Source: an uncultured Candidatus Pelagibacter sp. (GTDB lineage Bacteria > Pseudomonadota > Alphaproteobacteria > Pelagibacterales > Pelagibacteraceae). From it: DNA of 62,584 nucleotides. The position numbers were made by a program, and so were the translations under genes. Positions 1 through 9,111 of this stretch are shown in pieces (positions within the stretch are counted from its first letter, which is position 1; each line of letters opens with the position of its first letter). The stretch spans positions 1-62,584 of the forward strand of contig CAJQTK010000023.1 of NCBI GenBank assembly GCA_905620495.1. Direction: 5' to 3'. The notes below the pieces were generated by a model, which worked only from the letters and a program-made list of their open reading frames with translations, had not been told where the DNA came from and ran no database searches.

Positions 1-576
1 AAATTTGGAGAGTCCACAGCAGTGCTTGCAGGAAACTCACTTTTAACAATGGCTTTTGAAATTTTAACTAATTCAAGCTTAAAGATTAATGAAAAAACTA
101 AGGTAGACCTAGTTCAGAAATTATCTCAGTCCTCTGGGCATTTAGGAATTGCTGGGGGTCAATATTTAGATCTAAGTTTTGAAAGGAAAAAGATCTCAAA
201 AAATAAAATTATAGACATGGAAATAAAAAAAACAGGAAAGTTATTCAGTTTTTGCTGTGCTGTACCGGCTATTATTAAAAAGAAAAAAAATAAAGACATA
301 AAAATTTTTGAAAATATTGGTGCGAATATCGGTCTTTTATTTCAAATAGCAGATGATCTTATCGATTTTAAAGGCTCTTCTAAAATTGCAGGAAAAATAA
401 CTAGAAAAGATAAGAAAAAAGGTAAAGCCACTTTAATCAGTTTACTAGGATATCAAAATGTTATTAAGTATAGTGATAAAATCAAATTTAAAATAATTAA
501 AGATTTAAAGAAATATAGCTCAAACTCCATTAATTTAAATGAAACTTTAGATTATATTTTGACAAGAAATAAATGA
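1..576 (+). CDS. ispA: Farnesyl/geranyl diphosphate synthase, 5'-truncated by window edge
   Basis: This is the C-terminal part of a trans-isoprenyl diphosphate synthase. The frame is open from base 1 and begins [20 protein letters not shown], the family's central helix, so the start and the first DDxxD motif lie upstream of the window. The second Asp-rich motif appears as IADDLIDF, and [10 protein letters not shown] is typical of IspA. The enzyme condenses IPP with DMAPP or GPP to give FPP for quinones and undecaprenyl phosphate. Its stop overlaps the dxs start by 4 nt, so the two isoprenoid genes are probably one transcript. It belongs to the short-chain IspA type rather than the long-chain IspB type found at 4.2-5.3 kb. 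Confidence 0.9.
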   Translation, partial: KFGESTAVLAGNSLLTMAFEILTNSSLKINEKTKVDLVQKLSQSSGHLGIAGGQYLDLSFERKKISKNKIIDMEIKKTGKLFSFCCAVPAIIKKKKNKDIKIFENIGANIGLLFQIADDLIDFKGSSKIAGKITRKDKKKGKATLISLLGYQNVIKYSDKIKFKIIKDLKKYSSNSINLNETLDYILTRNK

Positions 577-2489
577 CTCAAGAATATAAATTTTTAAAAA
601 ATATTAATTTCCCTTCTGATTTAAGAAAATTATCTGAAAATAATCTTCAAGAACTATCTAATGAAGTTAGAACAGAAATGATTAATGCTGTTTCTGAAAC
701 AGGTGGGCATTTAGGGGCAGGGCTGGGAGTTGTTGAGCTAACAGTTGCCTTGCATTACATATTCGATACTCCCAATGACAAGCTAATTTGGGATGTGGGT
801 CATCAAACTTATCCTCACAAAATTCTAACAGGAAGGAAATCTAAAATTAAAACTTTAAGACAGGGTAATGGTCTATCTGGATTTACTAAAAGATCTGAAA
901 GTGAATATGATCCTTTTGGTGCCGCACATAGCTCAACATCTATATCTTCGGCATTAGGAATAGCTGAAGCAAATAAGCTATCCAATAAATCAAACAATGT
1001 AATTGCCGTTATTGGAGATGGAGCAATTAGTGCGGGTATGGCCTATGAAGCCATGAATAATGCGGGCGCTTCAAAAACAAAAATAATTGTTATTTTAAAC
1101 GATAACGATATGTCTATTGCAAAACCAGTAGGGGCTATGAGAACTTATTTAGCAAAACTTTTAACAGGAAAAATTTATTTTAATTTAAGAGAAACATTTA
1201 AATTAATTACTGCAGCTTTTTCTAAAAGATTTAGCGCAAATGCTGGAAAAGCTGAAGATTTTTTACGTTCAGCTGTAACGGGTGGTACTCTTTTTAATTC
1301 TTTAGGATTTTATTATGTGGGGCCAATTGATGGACACGACCTGACAACTCTTCTACCAATTTTAAAAAACGCAAGAGATACAAAACACCAAGGTCCGATT
1401 ATGATTCATATTAAAACTAAAAAGGGAAAAGGTTATTCATATGCAGAAAAAGCAACCGATCATTACCATGGTGTATCAAAATTTGATGTTATAACTGGAG
1501 AACAGGTAAAAAGTGGAACTACTCTACCAGCCTATACAAAAGTTTTTGCAAATACTTTGGTTAAACATGCTGAAAGAGATAGTAAAATTGTAGGTGTTAC
1601 AGCTGCAATGCCAGGTGGAACGGGAATGGATATTTTTGCTAAAGAGTTTCCAAAAAGAATGTTTGATGTTGGGATTGCTGAACAGCATGGAGTTACTTTT
1701 GCTGCAGGATTAGCAACCGAAGGTTATAAGCCCTATGTGGCAATTTATTCGACTTTTTTACAAAGAGCATACGACCAAGTGGTTCACGATGTGGCCATTC
1801 AAAGTTTACCTGTCAGGTTTATAATTGATAGAGCAGGCTTGGTAGGTGCTGATGGATCAACTCATGCTGGCTCTTTCGATATTACTTATCTTTCTACACT
1901 TCCTAATTTTATAGTTATGGCACCTAGTGATGAGTCTGAGCTAGTTAAAATGATTAATACTTCGATGGATATTAACGACAAACCCAGCGCTATTAGATAC
2001 CCAAGAGGAACTGGAGTTGGATTGGAATTGCCATCTATAGATGAGAAAATAGAAATAGGAAAAGGAAGGGTTATTCAAGAGGGAAAACAAGTTTGCATTT
2101 TGAGTATAGGAACTAGATTGGAAGAATGTAAAATTGCAGCTGAAGAATTAAAAAATAAAGGAATTAACTCAACAATAGTTGATGCACGATTTGTTAAACC
2201 TTTGGATCAAGAACTTATTTTAAAGTGTGCCAGAGAACATGAGGTAATGATTACTGTAGAAGAGGGATCTATAGGAGGTTTTGGCTCTCATGTTGAAAAT
2301 TTATTATCAGAAAAAGGCATATTTGATAAAGGTTTGAAATTTAGATCTATGACATTGCCTGACACTTTTATAGAACAAGATAATCCTAAAAAAATGTACG
2401 ATACCGCTGGTCTTAATGCGTCTCAAATTTCAAAAAAAATACTAGATATCTTATTTACAAAAGAGTCGATTAAAGTAGTTAAAAATTAA
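573..2489 (+). CDS. dxs: 1-deoxy-D-xylulose-5-phosphate synthase
   Basis: First enzyme of the MEP isoprenoid pathway: it makes DXP from pyruvate and glyceraldehyde 3-phosphate with thiamine diphosphate. The length (638 aa) is normal for the family. The ThDP motif is visible as [18 protein letters not shown], and the N-terminal histidine regions appear as [14 protein letters not shown] and [11 protein letters not shown]. The transketolase-like pyrimidine-binding domain contains [17 protein letters not shown], followed by the C-terminal transketolase domain. The ATG start overlaps the end of ispA by 4 nt, implying translational coupling. The gene converges on aroC with only 10 nt between the stops and no obvious hairpin terminator. 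Confidence 0.97.
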   Translation: MTQEYKFLKNINFPSDLRKLSENNLQELSNEVRTEMINAVSETGGHLGAGLGVVELTVALHYIFDTPNDKLIWDVGHQTYPHKILTGRKSKIKTLRQGNGLSGFTKRSESEYDPFGAAHSSTSISSALGIAEANKLSNKSNNVIAVIGDGAISAGMAYEAMNNAGASKTKIIVILNDNDMSIAKPVGAMRTYLAKLLTGKIYFNLRETFKLITAAFSKRFSANAGKAEDFLRSAVTGGTLFNSLGFYYVGPIDGHDLTTLLPILKNARDTKHQGPIMIHIKTKKGKGYSYAEKATDHYHGVSKFDVITGEQVKSGTTLPAYTKVFANTLVKHAERDSKIVGVTAAMPGGTGMDIFAKEFPKRMFDVGIAEQHGVTFAAGLATEGYKPYVAIYSTFLQRAYDQVVHDVAIQSLPVRFIIDRAGLVGADGSTHAGSFDITYLSTLPNFIVMAPSDESELVKMINTSMDINDKPSAIRYPRGTGVGLELPSIDEKIEIGKGRVIQEGKQVCILSIGTRLEECKIAAEELKNKGINSTIVDARFVKPLDQELILKCAREHEVMITVEEGSIGGFGSHVENLLSEKGIFDKGLKFRSMTLPDTFIEQDNPKKMYDTAGLNASQISKKILDILFTKESIKVVKN

Positions 2490-2499
2490 ATTTAAAATA

Positions 2500-3582
2500 T
2501 TAGCTGCACTGAGCTTTGTTCATTAAGTAATGATCTAATAGAACACAATTCATCATTGCCTCACCAACGGGTACCGCACGTATTCCAACACAAGGGTCAT
2601 GCCTACCTTTAACTGAGATAGTGGTATTTTTTCCAAATTTATCTATAGTTTTTCTAGTTGTTAAAATAGAAGAGGTTGGTTTAACAGCAAATGAAACAAT
2701 AATTTCTTGTCCTGTTGAAATTCCACCAAGAATTCCACCTGCATTATTAGAATTAAATTTTAATTTTTTACCTTTTTGTGAAATTTCATCTGAGTTTTGT
2801 TCACCACTTAATTGTGCAGAATTCATTCCTGAGCCAATATTAACACCTTTAACAGCATTGATACTCATCATTGCAGAAGCAATATCCATATCTAGTTTAG
2901 AATAAATAGGAGCACCTAAGCCAACAGGAATACCTTTGGCTCTTACTTCAATCACTGCACCACAAGAGGATCCTGATTTTCTTATATCTAACAAATATTT
3001 TTCCCAAAGTTTGACCATGTTTTTATCTGGGCAAAAAAATGGATTTTTATTAATTGTTAAATCACTCCATTTAGTGGTATCGCATCCTAATATTCCTAAT
3101 TGAGTAACAGCACCAACCACTTTAAATTTTTTACCTAATTTGTTTTCTAAAACTTTTTTCGCAATTGCACCTGCTGCAACTCTTGAAGCTGTTTCTCTTG
3201 CAGAAGATCTGCCACCCCCACGATAATCTCTTATTCCATATTTCTTAAAATAGGTAAAATCAGCATGTCCTGGTCTAAATTTGTCTTTGATATTTCCATA
3301 ATCTTTTGACCGCATGTCTTGATTATAAATGATTAAAGAAATGGGTGTTCCAGTTGTTTTACCTTCAAACACTCCTGATAAAATTTGAACCTTGTCGTCT
3401 TCTTTTCTCTGCGTGGTAAATTTTGACTGTCCAGGTTTTCTTTTGTTAAGCTCTACCTGAATATCTTGTTCTTTTAGGTTTATATTGGGTGGGCAGCCAT
3501 CAACAACACACCCTATAGCAGGACCATGAGATTCTCCCCATGTTGTGAAACGAAATTGCTTTCCAAAAGTATTAAATGACAT
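2500..3582 (-). CDS. aroC: Chorismate synthase
   Basis: Last step of the shikimate pathway: EPSP to chorismate with reduced FMN. The protein has 360 aa, the usual length, and begins [20 protein letters not shown], the AroC N-terminal signature. Further signatures are [38 protein letters not shown] and, near the C-terminus, [18 protein letters not shown]. It is divergent from pdxH across a 33 nt gap that contains a perfect palindrome. No other aromatic amino acid gene lies next to it. Confidence 0.97.
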   Translation of the reverse strand: MSFNTFGKQFRFTTWGESHGPAIGCVVDGCPPNINLKEQDIQVELNKRKPGQSKFTTQRKEDDKVQILSGVFEGKTTGTPISLIIYNQDMRSKDYGNIKDKFRPGHADFTYFKKYGIRDYRGGGRSSARETASRVAAGAIAKKVLENKLGKKFKVVGAVTQLGILGCDTTKWSDLTINKNPFFCPDKNMVKLWEKYLLDIRKSGSSCGAVIEVRAKGIPVGLGAPIYSKLDMDIASAMMSINAVKGVNIGSGMNSAQLSGEQNSDEISQKGKKLKFNSNNAGGILGGISTGQEIIVSFAVKPTSSILTTRKTIDKFGKNTTISVKGRHDPCVGIRAVPVGEAMMNCVLLDHYLMNKAQCS

Positions 3583-3583
3583 T

Positions 3584-3600
3584 ATCTATATTATATAGAT
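3584..3600. promoter_or_regulatory. Perfect 8+1+8 palindrome between aroC and pdxH
   Basis: The sequence ATCTATATTATATAGAT reads the same on both strands except for the central base. It occupies half of the 33 nt divergent gap, immediately upstream of the aroC start and 15 nt before the pdxH start. It could be a dimeric repressor operator, a pair of overlapping -10 elements (TATATT and TATAAT-like on each strand), or both. No regulator is identifiable. AT-rich composition raises the chance of coincidence. Confidence 0.4.
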
Positions 3601-3615
3601 TATTTTGTTAAAATT

Positions 3616-4242
3616 ATGAATCAAAAAAACTCATTGGGCCTTAATAACTGCTTTTTAGATAAGAATGATCCAATAGACTTATTTGAAGTTTGGATGAATG
3701 AAGCAAAAAAGACAGAACCAAACGATCCAAATGCAGTAGCGCTAGGAACTTCTGATCATAATAACTCTCCATCAATCAGGATGGTTTTATTAAAGGACTT
3801 TAATAAAGATGGATTTGTTTTTTATACCAATTTAAATAGTCAAAAAGGAAATGAATTAAAGAAGAATCTAAAAGCAGCAATGTGTTTTCATTGGAAAAGC
3901 CTCTTAAGACAAGTACGAATTAATGGGGCAGTGAAACAAGTTTCAAGCGAAGTTGCTGATGAGTATTACGATACTAGAGGTTACGAAAGTAGGATTGGTG
4001 CATGGGCCTCTAAACAGAGCTCTATTTTAAATAATAGAGATGAACTTTTAAATTCAATAGAAGAATATAAGCAAAAATATGATAATCAAAATGAAGTTCC
4101 AAGACCGGATCATTGGTCAGGCTGGAATTTGATACCTACAAGTATAGAGTTTTGGTTAGATGGGGATAATAGAATCCATGAGAGACTTAAATATATTAAA
4201 GATGAAGCAGGTAATTGGACCAAGTCTTTATTGAGCCCTTAG
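3616..4242 (+). CDS. pdxH: Pyridoxamine/pyridoxine 5'-phosphate oxidase
   Basis: FMN enzyme that oxidises PNP or PMP to pyridoxal 5'-phosphate, the B6 salvage and final biosynthetic step. The 208 aa length is normal. Family regions seen are PNAVALGTSDHNNSPSIRMV, FVFYTNLNSQKGNELKKNL, the RQVRINGAVK strand and the C-terminal WSGWNLIPTSIEFWLDG followed by RIHERLKY. The last 4 nt overlap the 3' end of ispB on the other strand, so the two convergent genes share their stop region. Confidence 0.95.
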   Translation: MNQKNSLGLNNCFLDKNDPIDLFEVWMNEAKKTEPNDPNAVALGTSDHNNSPSIRMVLLKDFNKDGFVFYTNLNSQKGNELKKNLKAAMCFHWKSLLRQVRINGAVKQVSSEVADEYYDTRGYESRIGAWASKQSSILNNRDELLNSIEEYKQKYDNQNEVPRPDHWSGWNLIPTSIEFWLDGDNRIHERLKYIKDEAGNWTKSLLSP

Positions 4243-5252
4243 AAGTTTCTTTCTAGACTAAAGGAAGTAAGATTTTCTAAAATTTTTTTTTCATCACTAT
4301 CTTTGAATACTGTTAAAGAATTTGAAGCAAGATTAATGAAGTGTTCAGCTTTGTTGTAACATTCTTTAATTATATTATATTTTGTAATAAGCATTAAAGT
4401 AAAATTTAGATCTTCATCTGACCTAGCATCTTGTTTAAAAATATCTTTTAATTTTTCTTTTTCTATAGAGGTTGTATTTTGAAATAATAAAATTATAGGT
4501 AAAGTAATTTTACCTTCAAAGAAATCTTTACCAATCTTTTTTCCAAAAACTTTTAGGTCAGAATTATAATCCAAAGTATCATCAGCAATTTGAAATGTTA
4601 AACCTAAATTTTTTCCATAAAACTCAAGTGCTTCTTTTTCTTTTATTTCTTTATTAGATAAAATAGCTCCAACTTTTGTCGCTGCAGAAAAAAGTTCAGC
4701 TGTTTTAGCTGTTATAATTTTAAAATAAGTTTCTTCTAGCATGTCAACTTCACCTTTATGTTGTAGTTGTAATACTTCTCCTTGAGCGATTTTTGATGAT
4801 GTTGAGGATAAAAGTTTTAGAACTTCTAAATTTCCATCATCTACCATCATTTCAAAACATCTACTTAGAAGATAATCTCCAACTAATACAGAGGAGTGAT
4901 TTCCCCAAATTGAGTTTAATGTTTTTTTTCCTCTTCTTATATTCCCAAGATCAATGACATCATCATGCATTAAGGTTGCGCCGTGTATCATTTCTACACA
5001 CGCTGCCAAATTGATATCCCGTCCACCTTTTGAATATCCACATAATTTAGCAGATCCAAGTGTTAATAGGGCTCTTAATCTTTTGCCACCGGTTTCTATG
5101 TGGTAGTCAGTCATTTTTTGAACTAAATCAACCTCACTCAAAAGTTTTGATTTAATCTTTTCCTCAACTAAAAATAATTTTTCATCTACTGAATCCTTTA
5201 GTTGGAAGTAAGAATTATTTATTTGGTTTCTAAGCTGAACTACTGTTCCCAT
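4239..5252 (-). CDS. ispB: Long-chain polyprenyl diphosphate synthase (octaprenyl/decaprenyl type)
   Basis: Makes the polyprenyl tail of ubiquinone by adding IPP units to FPP. The protein is 337 aa. The first Asp-rich motif is GATLMHDDVIDLGNIRRGKK, the second QIADDTLDYNSDLKVFGKKI. The intervening region includes VGDYLLSRCFEMM. Presence of both motifs and the length distinguish it from the IspA fragment at the window start. The product chain length (C40 or C50) cannot be read from sequence. It converges on pdxH with a 4 nt overlap and is divergent from the SohB-like gene. Confidence 0.92.
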   Translation of the reverse strand: MGTVVQLRNQINNSYFQLKDSVDEKLFLVEEKIKSKLLSEVDLVQKMTDYHIETGGKRLRALLTLGSAKLCGYSKGGRDINLAACVEMIHGATLMHDDVIDLGNIRRGKKTLNSIWGNHSSVLVGDYLLSRCFEMMVDDGNLEVLKLLSSTSSKIAQGEVLQLQHKGEVDMLEETYFKIITAKTAELFSAATKVGAILSNKEIKEKEALEFYGKNLGLTFQIADDTLDYNSDLKVFGKKIGKDFFEGKITLPIILLFQNTTSIEKEKLKDIFKQDARSDEDLNFTLMLITKYNIIKECYNKAEHFINLASNSLTVFKDSDEKKILENLTSFSLERNF

Positions 5253-5364
5253 AAAAATTAAGTTAGTATAATTATGTTATATTTATTACTTATCAATTGA
5301 CGCACCTAAAACTTCAACTATAAGTAGGCTTTATATTATATCAAAAATTCTATAAGGATTAACA

Positions 5365-6171
5365 ATGTTCTCTTTTTTCAAAAAGAAAAAAATAATAGCC
5401 CATATCAAGCTAAATGGCGTGATAGGCAATGCTGGAAAGTTTAAACAAGGTATAGATTTTGCAGGACAAGAGGAGGTCATAAAAAAAGCTTTTTCTTTAA
5501 AAAAGGCAAAAGCAGTAGCAATTACTATAAATTCACCCGGTGGATCGCCTGTACAATCTCACTTAATTTATAAATTTATTAGAGCTCAAGCCAAAAAAAA
5601 TAAAATGAAAGTCATAGTATTTGCTGAAGATGTTGCTGCCTCTGGTGGATATTTAATAGCTTGTGCGGGTGATGAAATATATGCAAATTCTAGCTCAATT
5701 ATTGGTTCTATAGGAGTTATCTACTCATCTTTTGGATTTACAGAGTTAATAAAAAAAATTGGTGTTGAAAGAAGAGTGCATACAGCTGGAAAAAATAAAA
5801 GTTCACTGGATCCATTCCAAGAAGAAAAATCAGAGGATATTGAAAGACTTAAAAGCATTCAATTAGATCTTCATAAAGATTTTATTCAAGTAGTAGAAGA
5901 AAGTAGAGGTTCTAAGCTTAACAAAAATGAAATTGAATTATTTTCTGGTGAGTTTTGGGCAGGAAGCAAAGCTAAAGAGTTGGGACTAGTAGATGGATTA
6001 GGTAATGCAAATGAAGTTTTGAAAGAAAAATTTGGTGAAGATGTTGTTATTAAAAAATTCGAAAAATCTAAAGGTTGGTTAAGTAAAAAGCTTTCATCTT
6101 CTAGTAATCAAATGGATCAACTGGCTAATATTTTAGAAGAAAGATCAATCTGGCAAAGATATGGCTTCTAA
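5365..6171 (+). CDS. Peptidase S49 family serine protease (SohB/SppA-like)
   Basis: Signal-peptide-peptidase-like serine protease using a Ser/Lys dyad. The nucleophile is probably Ser93 in [17 protein letters not shown] and the general base Lys145 in [13 protein letters not shown]. The substrate loop NSPGGSP is at residues 57-62. At 268 aa it is shorter than E. coli SohB (about 350 aa), and it begins [18 protein letters not shown] without an evident N-terminal transmembrane helix. It may therefore be cytoplasmic or peripherally bound. AAGGA precedes the ATG. The 3' end overlaps glyQ by 11 nt, so it heads an operon with glyQ, glyS and ppdK. Confidence 0.85.
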   Translation: MFSFFKKKKIIAHIKLNGVIGNAGKFKQGIDFAGQEEVIKKAFSLKKAKAVAITINSPGGSPVQSHLIYKFIRAQAKKNKMKVIVFAEDVAASGGYLIACAGDEIYANSSSIIGSIGVIYSSFGFTELIKKIGVERRVHTAGKNKSSLDPFQEEKSEDIERLKSIQLDLHKDFIQVVEESRGSKLNKNEIELFSGEFWAGSKAKELGLVDGLGNANEVLKEKFGEDVVIKKFEKSKGWLSKKLSSSSNQMDQLANILEERSIWQRYGF

Positions 6172-7045
6172 AGAAAAAATTACAAAACCTAAATTTCAAT
6201 CATTTCAAGATACTATTTTGAATCTTCAAAAATATTGGGGTAAACAGGGTTGTGTTATTCTGCAGCCATATGATATGGAAGTTGGAGCTGGAACTTTTCA
6301 TCCCGCCACAACTTTAAGATCATTGGGCCCTAAACCGTGGAAGACAGCCTATGTCCAACCTTCAAGAAGACCTACGGATGGAAGGTATGGAGAAAACCCA
6401 AATAGATTACAGCATTATTATCAATTTCAAGTTTTAATAAAACCTTCACCCGACAATATCAAAAAACTTTATTTAAATAGCTTGGCTGTAATTGGTATTA
6501 ATCATAAAGAACATGACATTAGATTTGTTGAAGATGATTGGGAAAGCCCAACTTTAGGTGCTGCAGGACTTGGTTGGGAAGTTTGGTGTGATGGAATGGA
6601 AATTACTCAATTTACATACTTTCAACAAATGGCAGGAATTGAATGTAAGCCAGTATCAGTTGAAATTACTTATGGTCTTGAAAGAATTTGTATGTTCACT
6701 CAACAAAAGAAAAACGTTTATGATCTACTATGGAATGATGAAGATATAAAATATGGAGATGTATTTCTTCAAGCTGAAAAAGAGTTTTCTGCATATAATT
6801 TTGAACATGCTAATACAGACAATCTATTTAAAATGTTTGATATGCTTGAACTTGAAGCTAAATCATTAGTGGATAAAAAAATTTCACTACCAGCATATGA
6901 TCAGTGTTTAAAGGCAAGCCATGTATTTAATATTTTGGACGCAAGAGGTGTTATAAGTGTTGCTCAAAGAGCAGGATACATAGGACGTATTAGAGATATT
7001 ACAAAAGCAGTTGCTGAAAGTTGGTTGAGTAGTCAAACAGATTAA
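6161..7045 (+). CDS. glyQ: Glycyl-tRNA synthetase alpha subunit
   Basis: Catalytic subunit of the bacterial alpha2beta2 glycyl-tRNA synthetase. The 294 aa protein shows the family signatures [59 protein letters not shown] and [12 protein letters not shown]. The start lies inside the upstream protease gene (11 nt overlap). The stop overlaps the glyS start by 1 nt, which fits the strict stoichiometry the two subunits need. Confidence 0.97.
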   Translation: MASKEKITKPKFQSFQDTILNLQKYWGKQGCVILQPYDMEVGAGTFHPATTLRSLGPKPWKTAYVQPSRRPTDGRYGENPNRLQHYYQFQVLIKPSPDNIKKLYLNSLAVIGINHKEHDIRFVEDDWESPTLGAAGLGWEVWCDGMEITQFTYFQQMAGIECKPVSVEITYGLERICMFTQQKKNVYDLLWNDEDIKYGDVFLQAEKEFSAYNFEHANTDNLFKMFDMLELEAKSLVDKKISLPAYDQCLKASHVFNILDARGVISVAQRAGYIGRIRDITKAVAESWLSSQTD

Positions 7046-9111
7046 TGTCAGAATTTTTTTTAGAACTGTTTAGTGAAGAGATACCAGCTGGTTTACAGCG
7101 AAATTCACGTAAAACTTTATTAGAAAGCTTTCAAAAGTTATTTGAAGAAAAACAGATTTCATTTAAGAAAAGCTCATCTTTTTCAACACCAAATCGTCTT
7201 GTAATTTTATTTGAGGGTTTATCTAAAAAAATAATACAAAAAGCTGAAGAAATAAAAGGGCCAAATATTAACGCTCCAGAAAAAGCAGTAGAGGGGTTTT
7301 TAAGATCAAATCAAATAGATAAAAAAGACTTAATTAAAAAAAAGATAGAAAAAGGAGAATTTTACTTTTTTAAAAAATCTTCAAATAAGATTAATACAAT
7401 TGATTTGCTTGAAGAGTATACGCCTTTAATTCTTGATAAATTACAATGGAAAAAATCAATGAGGTGGGGAAACTATAGTCTTAACTGGGCGAGACCATTA
7501 AAATCTATTCTAGCTGTTTTTGATAATAAAAGTTTAGGTTTTAAATTTCATCATTTAATATGCTCCAACAAGACATTTACAGATAAAGAATTTGAAGATA
7601 AAAAAAAAATATTTAAAACTTTTAAAAGTTATAAAGATTTTTTTAATCAATCAGGCATAATTATAGACCAAGTACCAAGAAAAGAATTTATTGTTAAAGA
7701 AATTGAAAAAATATCTAAAAAAAACAATTTTATTATTGAGCCTAACAACAAACTTTTAGATGAAGTTACAGATATAGTGGAACAGCCAAATATTATAGTG
7801 TGTAAATTTGATCAAAAATTTTTGAATATTCCAAAAGAAATTTTAATAATTACAATGCAACATCATCAAAAATATTTTCCAACTTTTGATAAAAAAGACA
7901 AAATCACCAATGAATTTTTAGTAGTGGCAAATAATAAAGATACAAAAGGGTATATAAAATTAGGCAATGAAAGAGTTGTTGAAGCAAGATTAAGTGATGC
8001 ACAATTCTTTTGGGAAAAAAATAAATCTCAAAATTTAGTTAAACAAGTGTCAAAACTAAAAACTATAAACTACTTTAAAGATCTTGGATCTTATTTTGAT
8101 AAGATTCAAAGAATGAGAAAGCTTGGAGGAATGATCTCTGATGAGTTATTAATTAGCAAAGATCAAGTCGAACTATCAGTATCAATTTGTAAAGTAGATT
8201 TAATTTCCGATATCGTTGGAGAATTTCCAGAGCTTCAAGGAATTATGGGTGGATATTTTGCAGTGGAGCAAGGTTTTGATAAAGAAATAGCACTAGCAGT
8301 AAGCGAACATTATCTGCCAACAGGTCTTGATAGCAAAACTCCAAAAAAACCATTCAGTATTGCTTTAGCTTTAACTGACAAAATTGATACTTTAGTGGGG
8401 TTCTTTGGAATAGATCAAAAACCAACAAGTTCAAAAGACCCTTATGCACTAAGAAGATCGGCATTAGGAGTTATAAAATTATTAATTGATAATAATAAAG
8501 AATTTAAAATTAAAGATCTTATTAGCTACTCAACCTCTCTACATAGAGATCAAGGCTTTGAACTATCAAATGATTTATCTCAAAAAGAATTAGCAGAGTT
8601 TTTAATGGACAGATTAAAATATTTTATGAAAGAAAAGAAAATTAGACCAGACATTACTGAAGCTAGCATAAACTCATATGGAATAGACAATATGAATAAA
8701 ATATATAAAAAAGCTTTAACTTTAAATAACTTAATAAAAAATGAAATTGGTGAAGATATAATGGCAAGCTATAAAAGAGCATCAAGTATACTAGAAAGTG
8801 AATTAAAAAATAGCGATCTTGAATTATCAAATACAACAGATCCTGGTATTTTTAAAAATGATTATGAGAAAAATTTATTAAAAAAGATTAATGAATTAAG
8901 GAAATATTTTACAAATATAAATAAAGATGAAAATTACATGGAATCGCTAACGAATTTAGCAGAGGCCAAAAAAGTGATTTTTGATTTTTTTGACAATGTA
9001 AAAGTTAATGATGAAGACAAAAATATCAAAAAAAACAGATTGGAACTTTTGCAAATGTTATGTAGAACCTTTGATAATTACATAAACTTTTCAAATATTG
9101 AGACTAAATAG
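7045..9111 (+). CDS. glyS: Glycyl-tRNA synthetase beta subunit
   Basis: tRNA-recognition subunit partnering GlyQ. The 688 aa length is near the family norm. It begins SEFFLELFSEEIPAGLQRNS, the classic GlyS N-terminus, and contains EARLSDAQFFWEKN and the HD-like ELQGIMGGYFAVEQGFD region, then PTSSKDPYALRRSALGVIKL. The C-terminus is lysine-rich, as in other AT-rich genomes. The start overlaps glyQ by 1 nt and the TAG stop overlaps the GTG start of ppdK by 1 nt. Confidence 0.97.
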   Translation: MSEFFLELFSEEIPAGLQRNSRKTLLESFQKLFEEKQISFKKSSSFSTPNRLVILFEGLSKKIIQKAEEIKGPNINAPEKAVEGFLRSNQIDKKDLIKKKIEKGEFYFFKKSSNKINTIDLLEEYTPLILDKLQWKKSMRWGNYSLNWARPLKSILAVFDNKSLGFKFHHLICSNKTFTDKEFEDKKKIFKTFKSYKDFFNQSGIIIDQVPRKEFIVKEIEKISKKNNFIIEPNNKLLDEVTDIVEQPNIIVCKFDQKFLNIPKEILIITMQHHQKYFPTFDKKDKITNEFLVVANNKDTKGYIKLGNERVVEARLSDAQFFWEKNKSQNLVKQVSKLKTINYFKDLGSYFDKIQRMRKLGGMISDELLISKDQVELSVSICKVDLISDIVGEFPELQGIMGGYFAVEQGFDKEIALAVSEHYLPTGLDSKTPKKPFSIALALTDKIDTLVGFFGIDQKPTSSKDPYALRRSALGVIKLLIDNNKEFKIKDLISYSTSLHRDQGFELSNDLSQKELAEFLMDRLKYFMKEKKIRPDITEASINSYGIDNMNKIYKKALTLNNLIKNEIGEDIMASYKRASSILESELKNSDLELSNTTDPGIFKNDYEKNLLKKINELRKYFTNINKDENYMESLTNLAEAKKVIFDFFDNVKVNDEDKNIKKNRLELLQMLCRTFDNYINFSNIETK

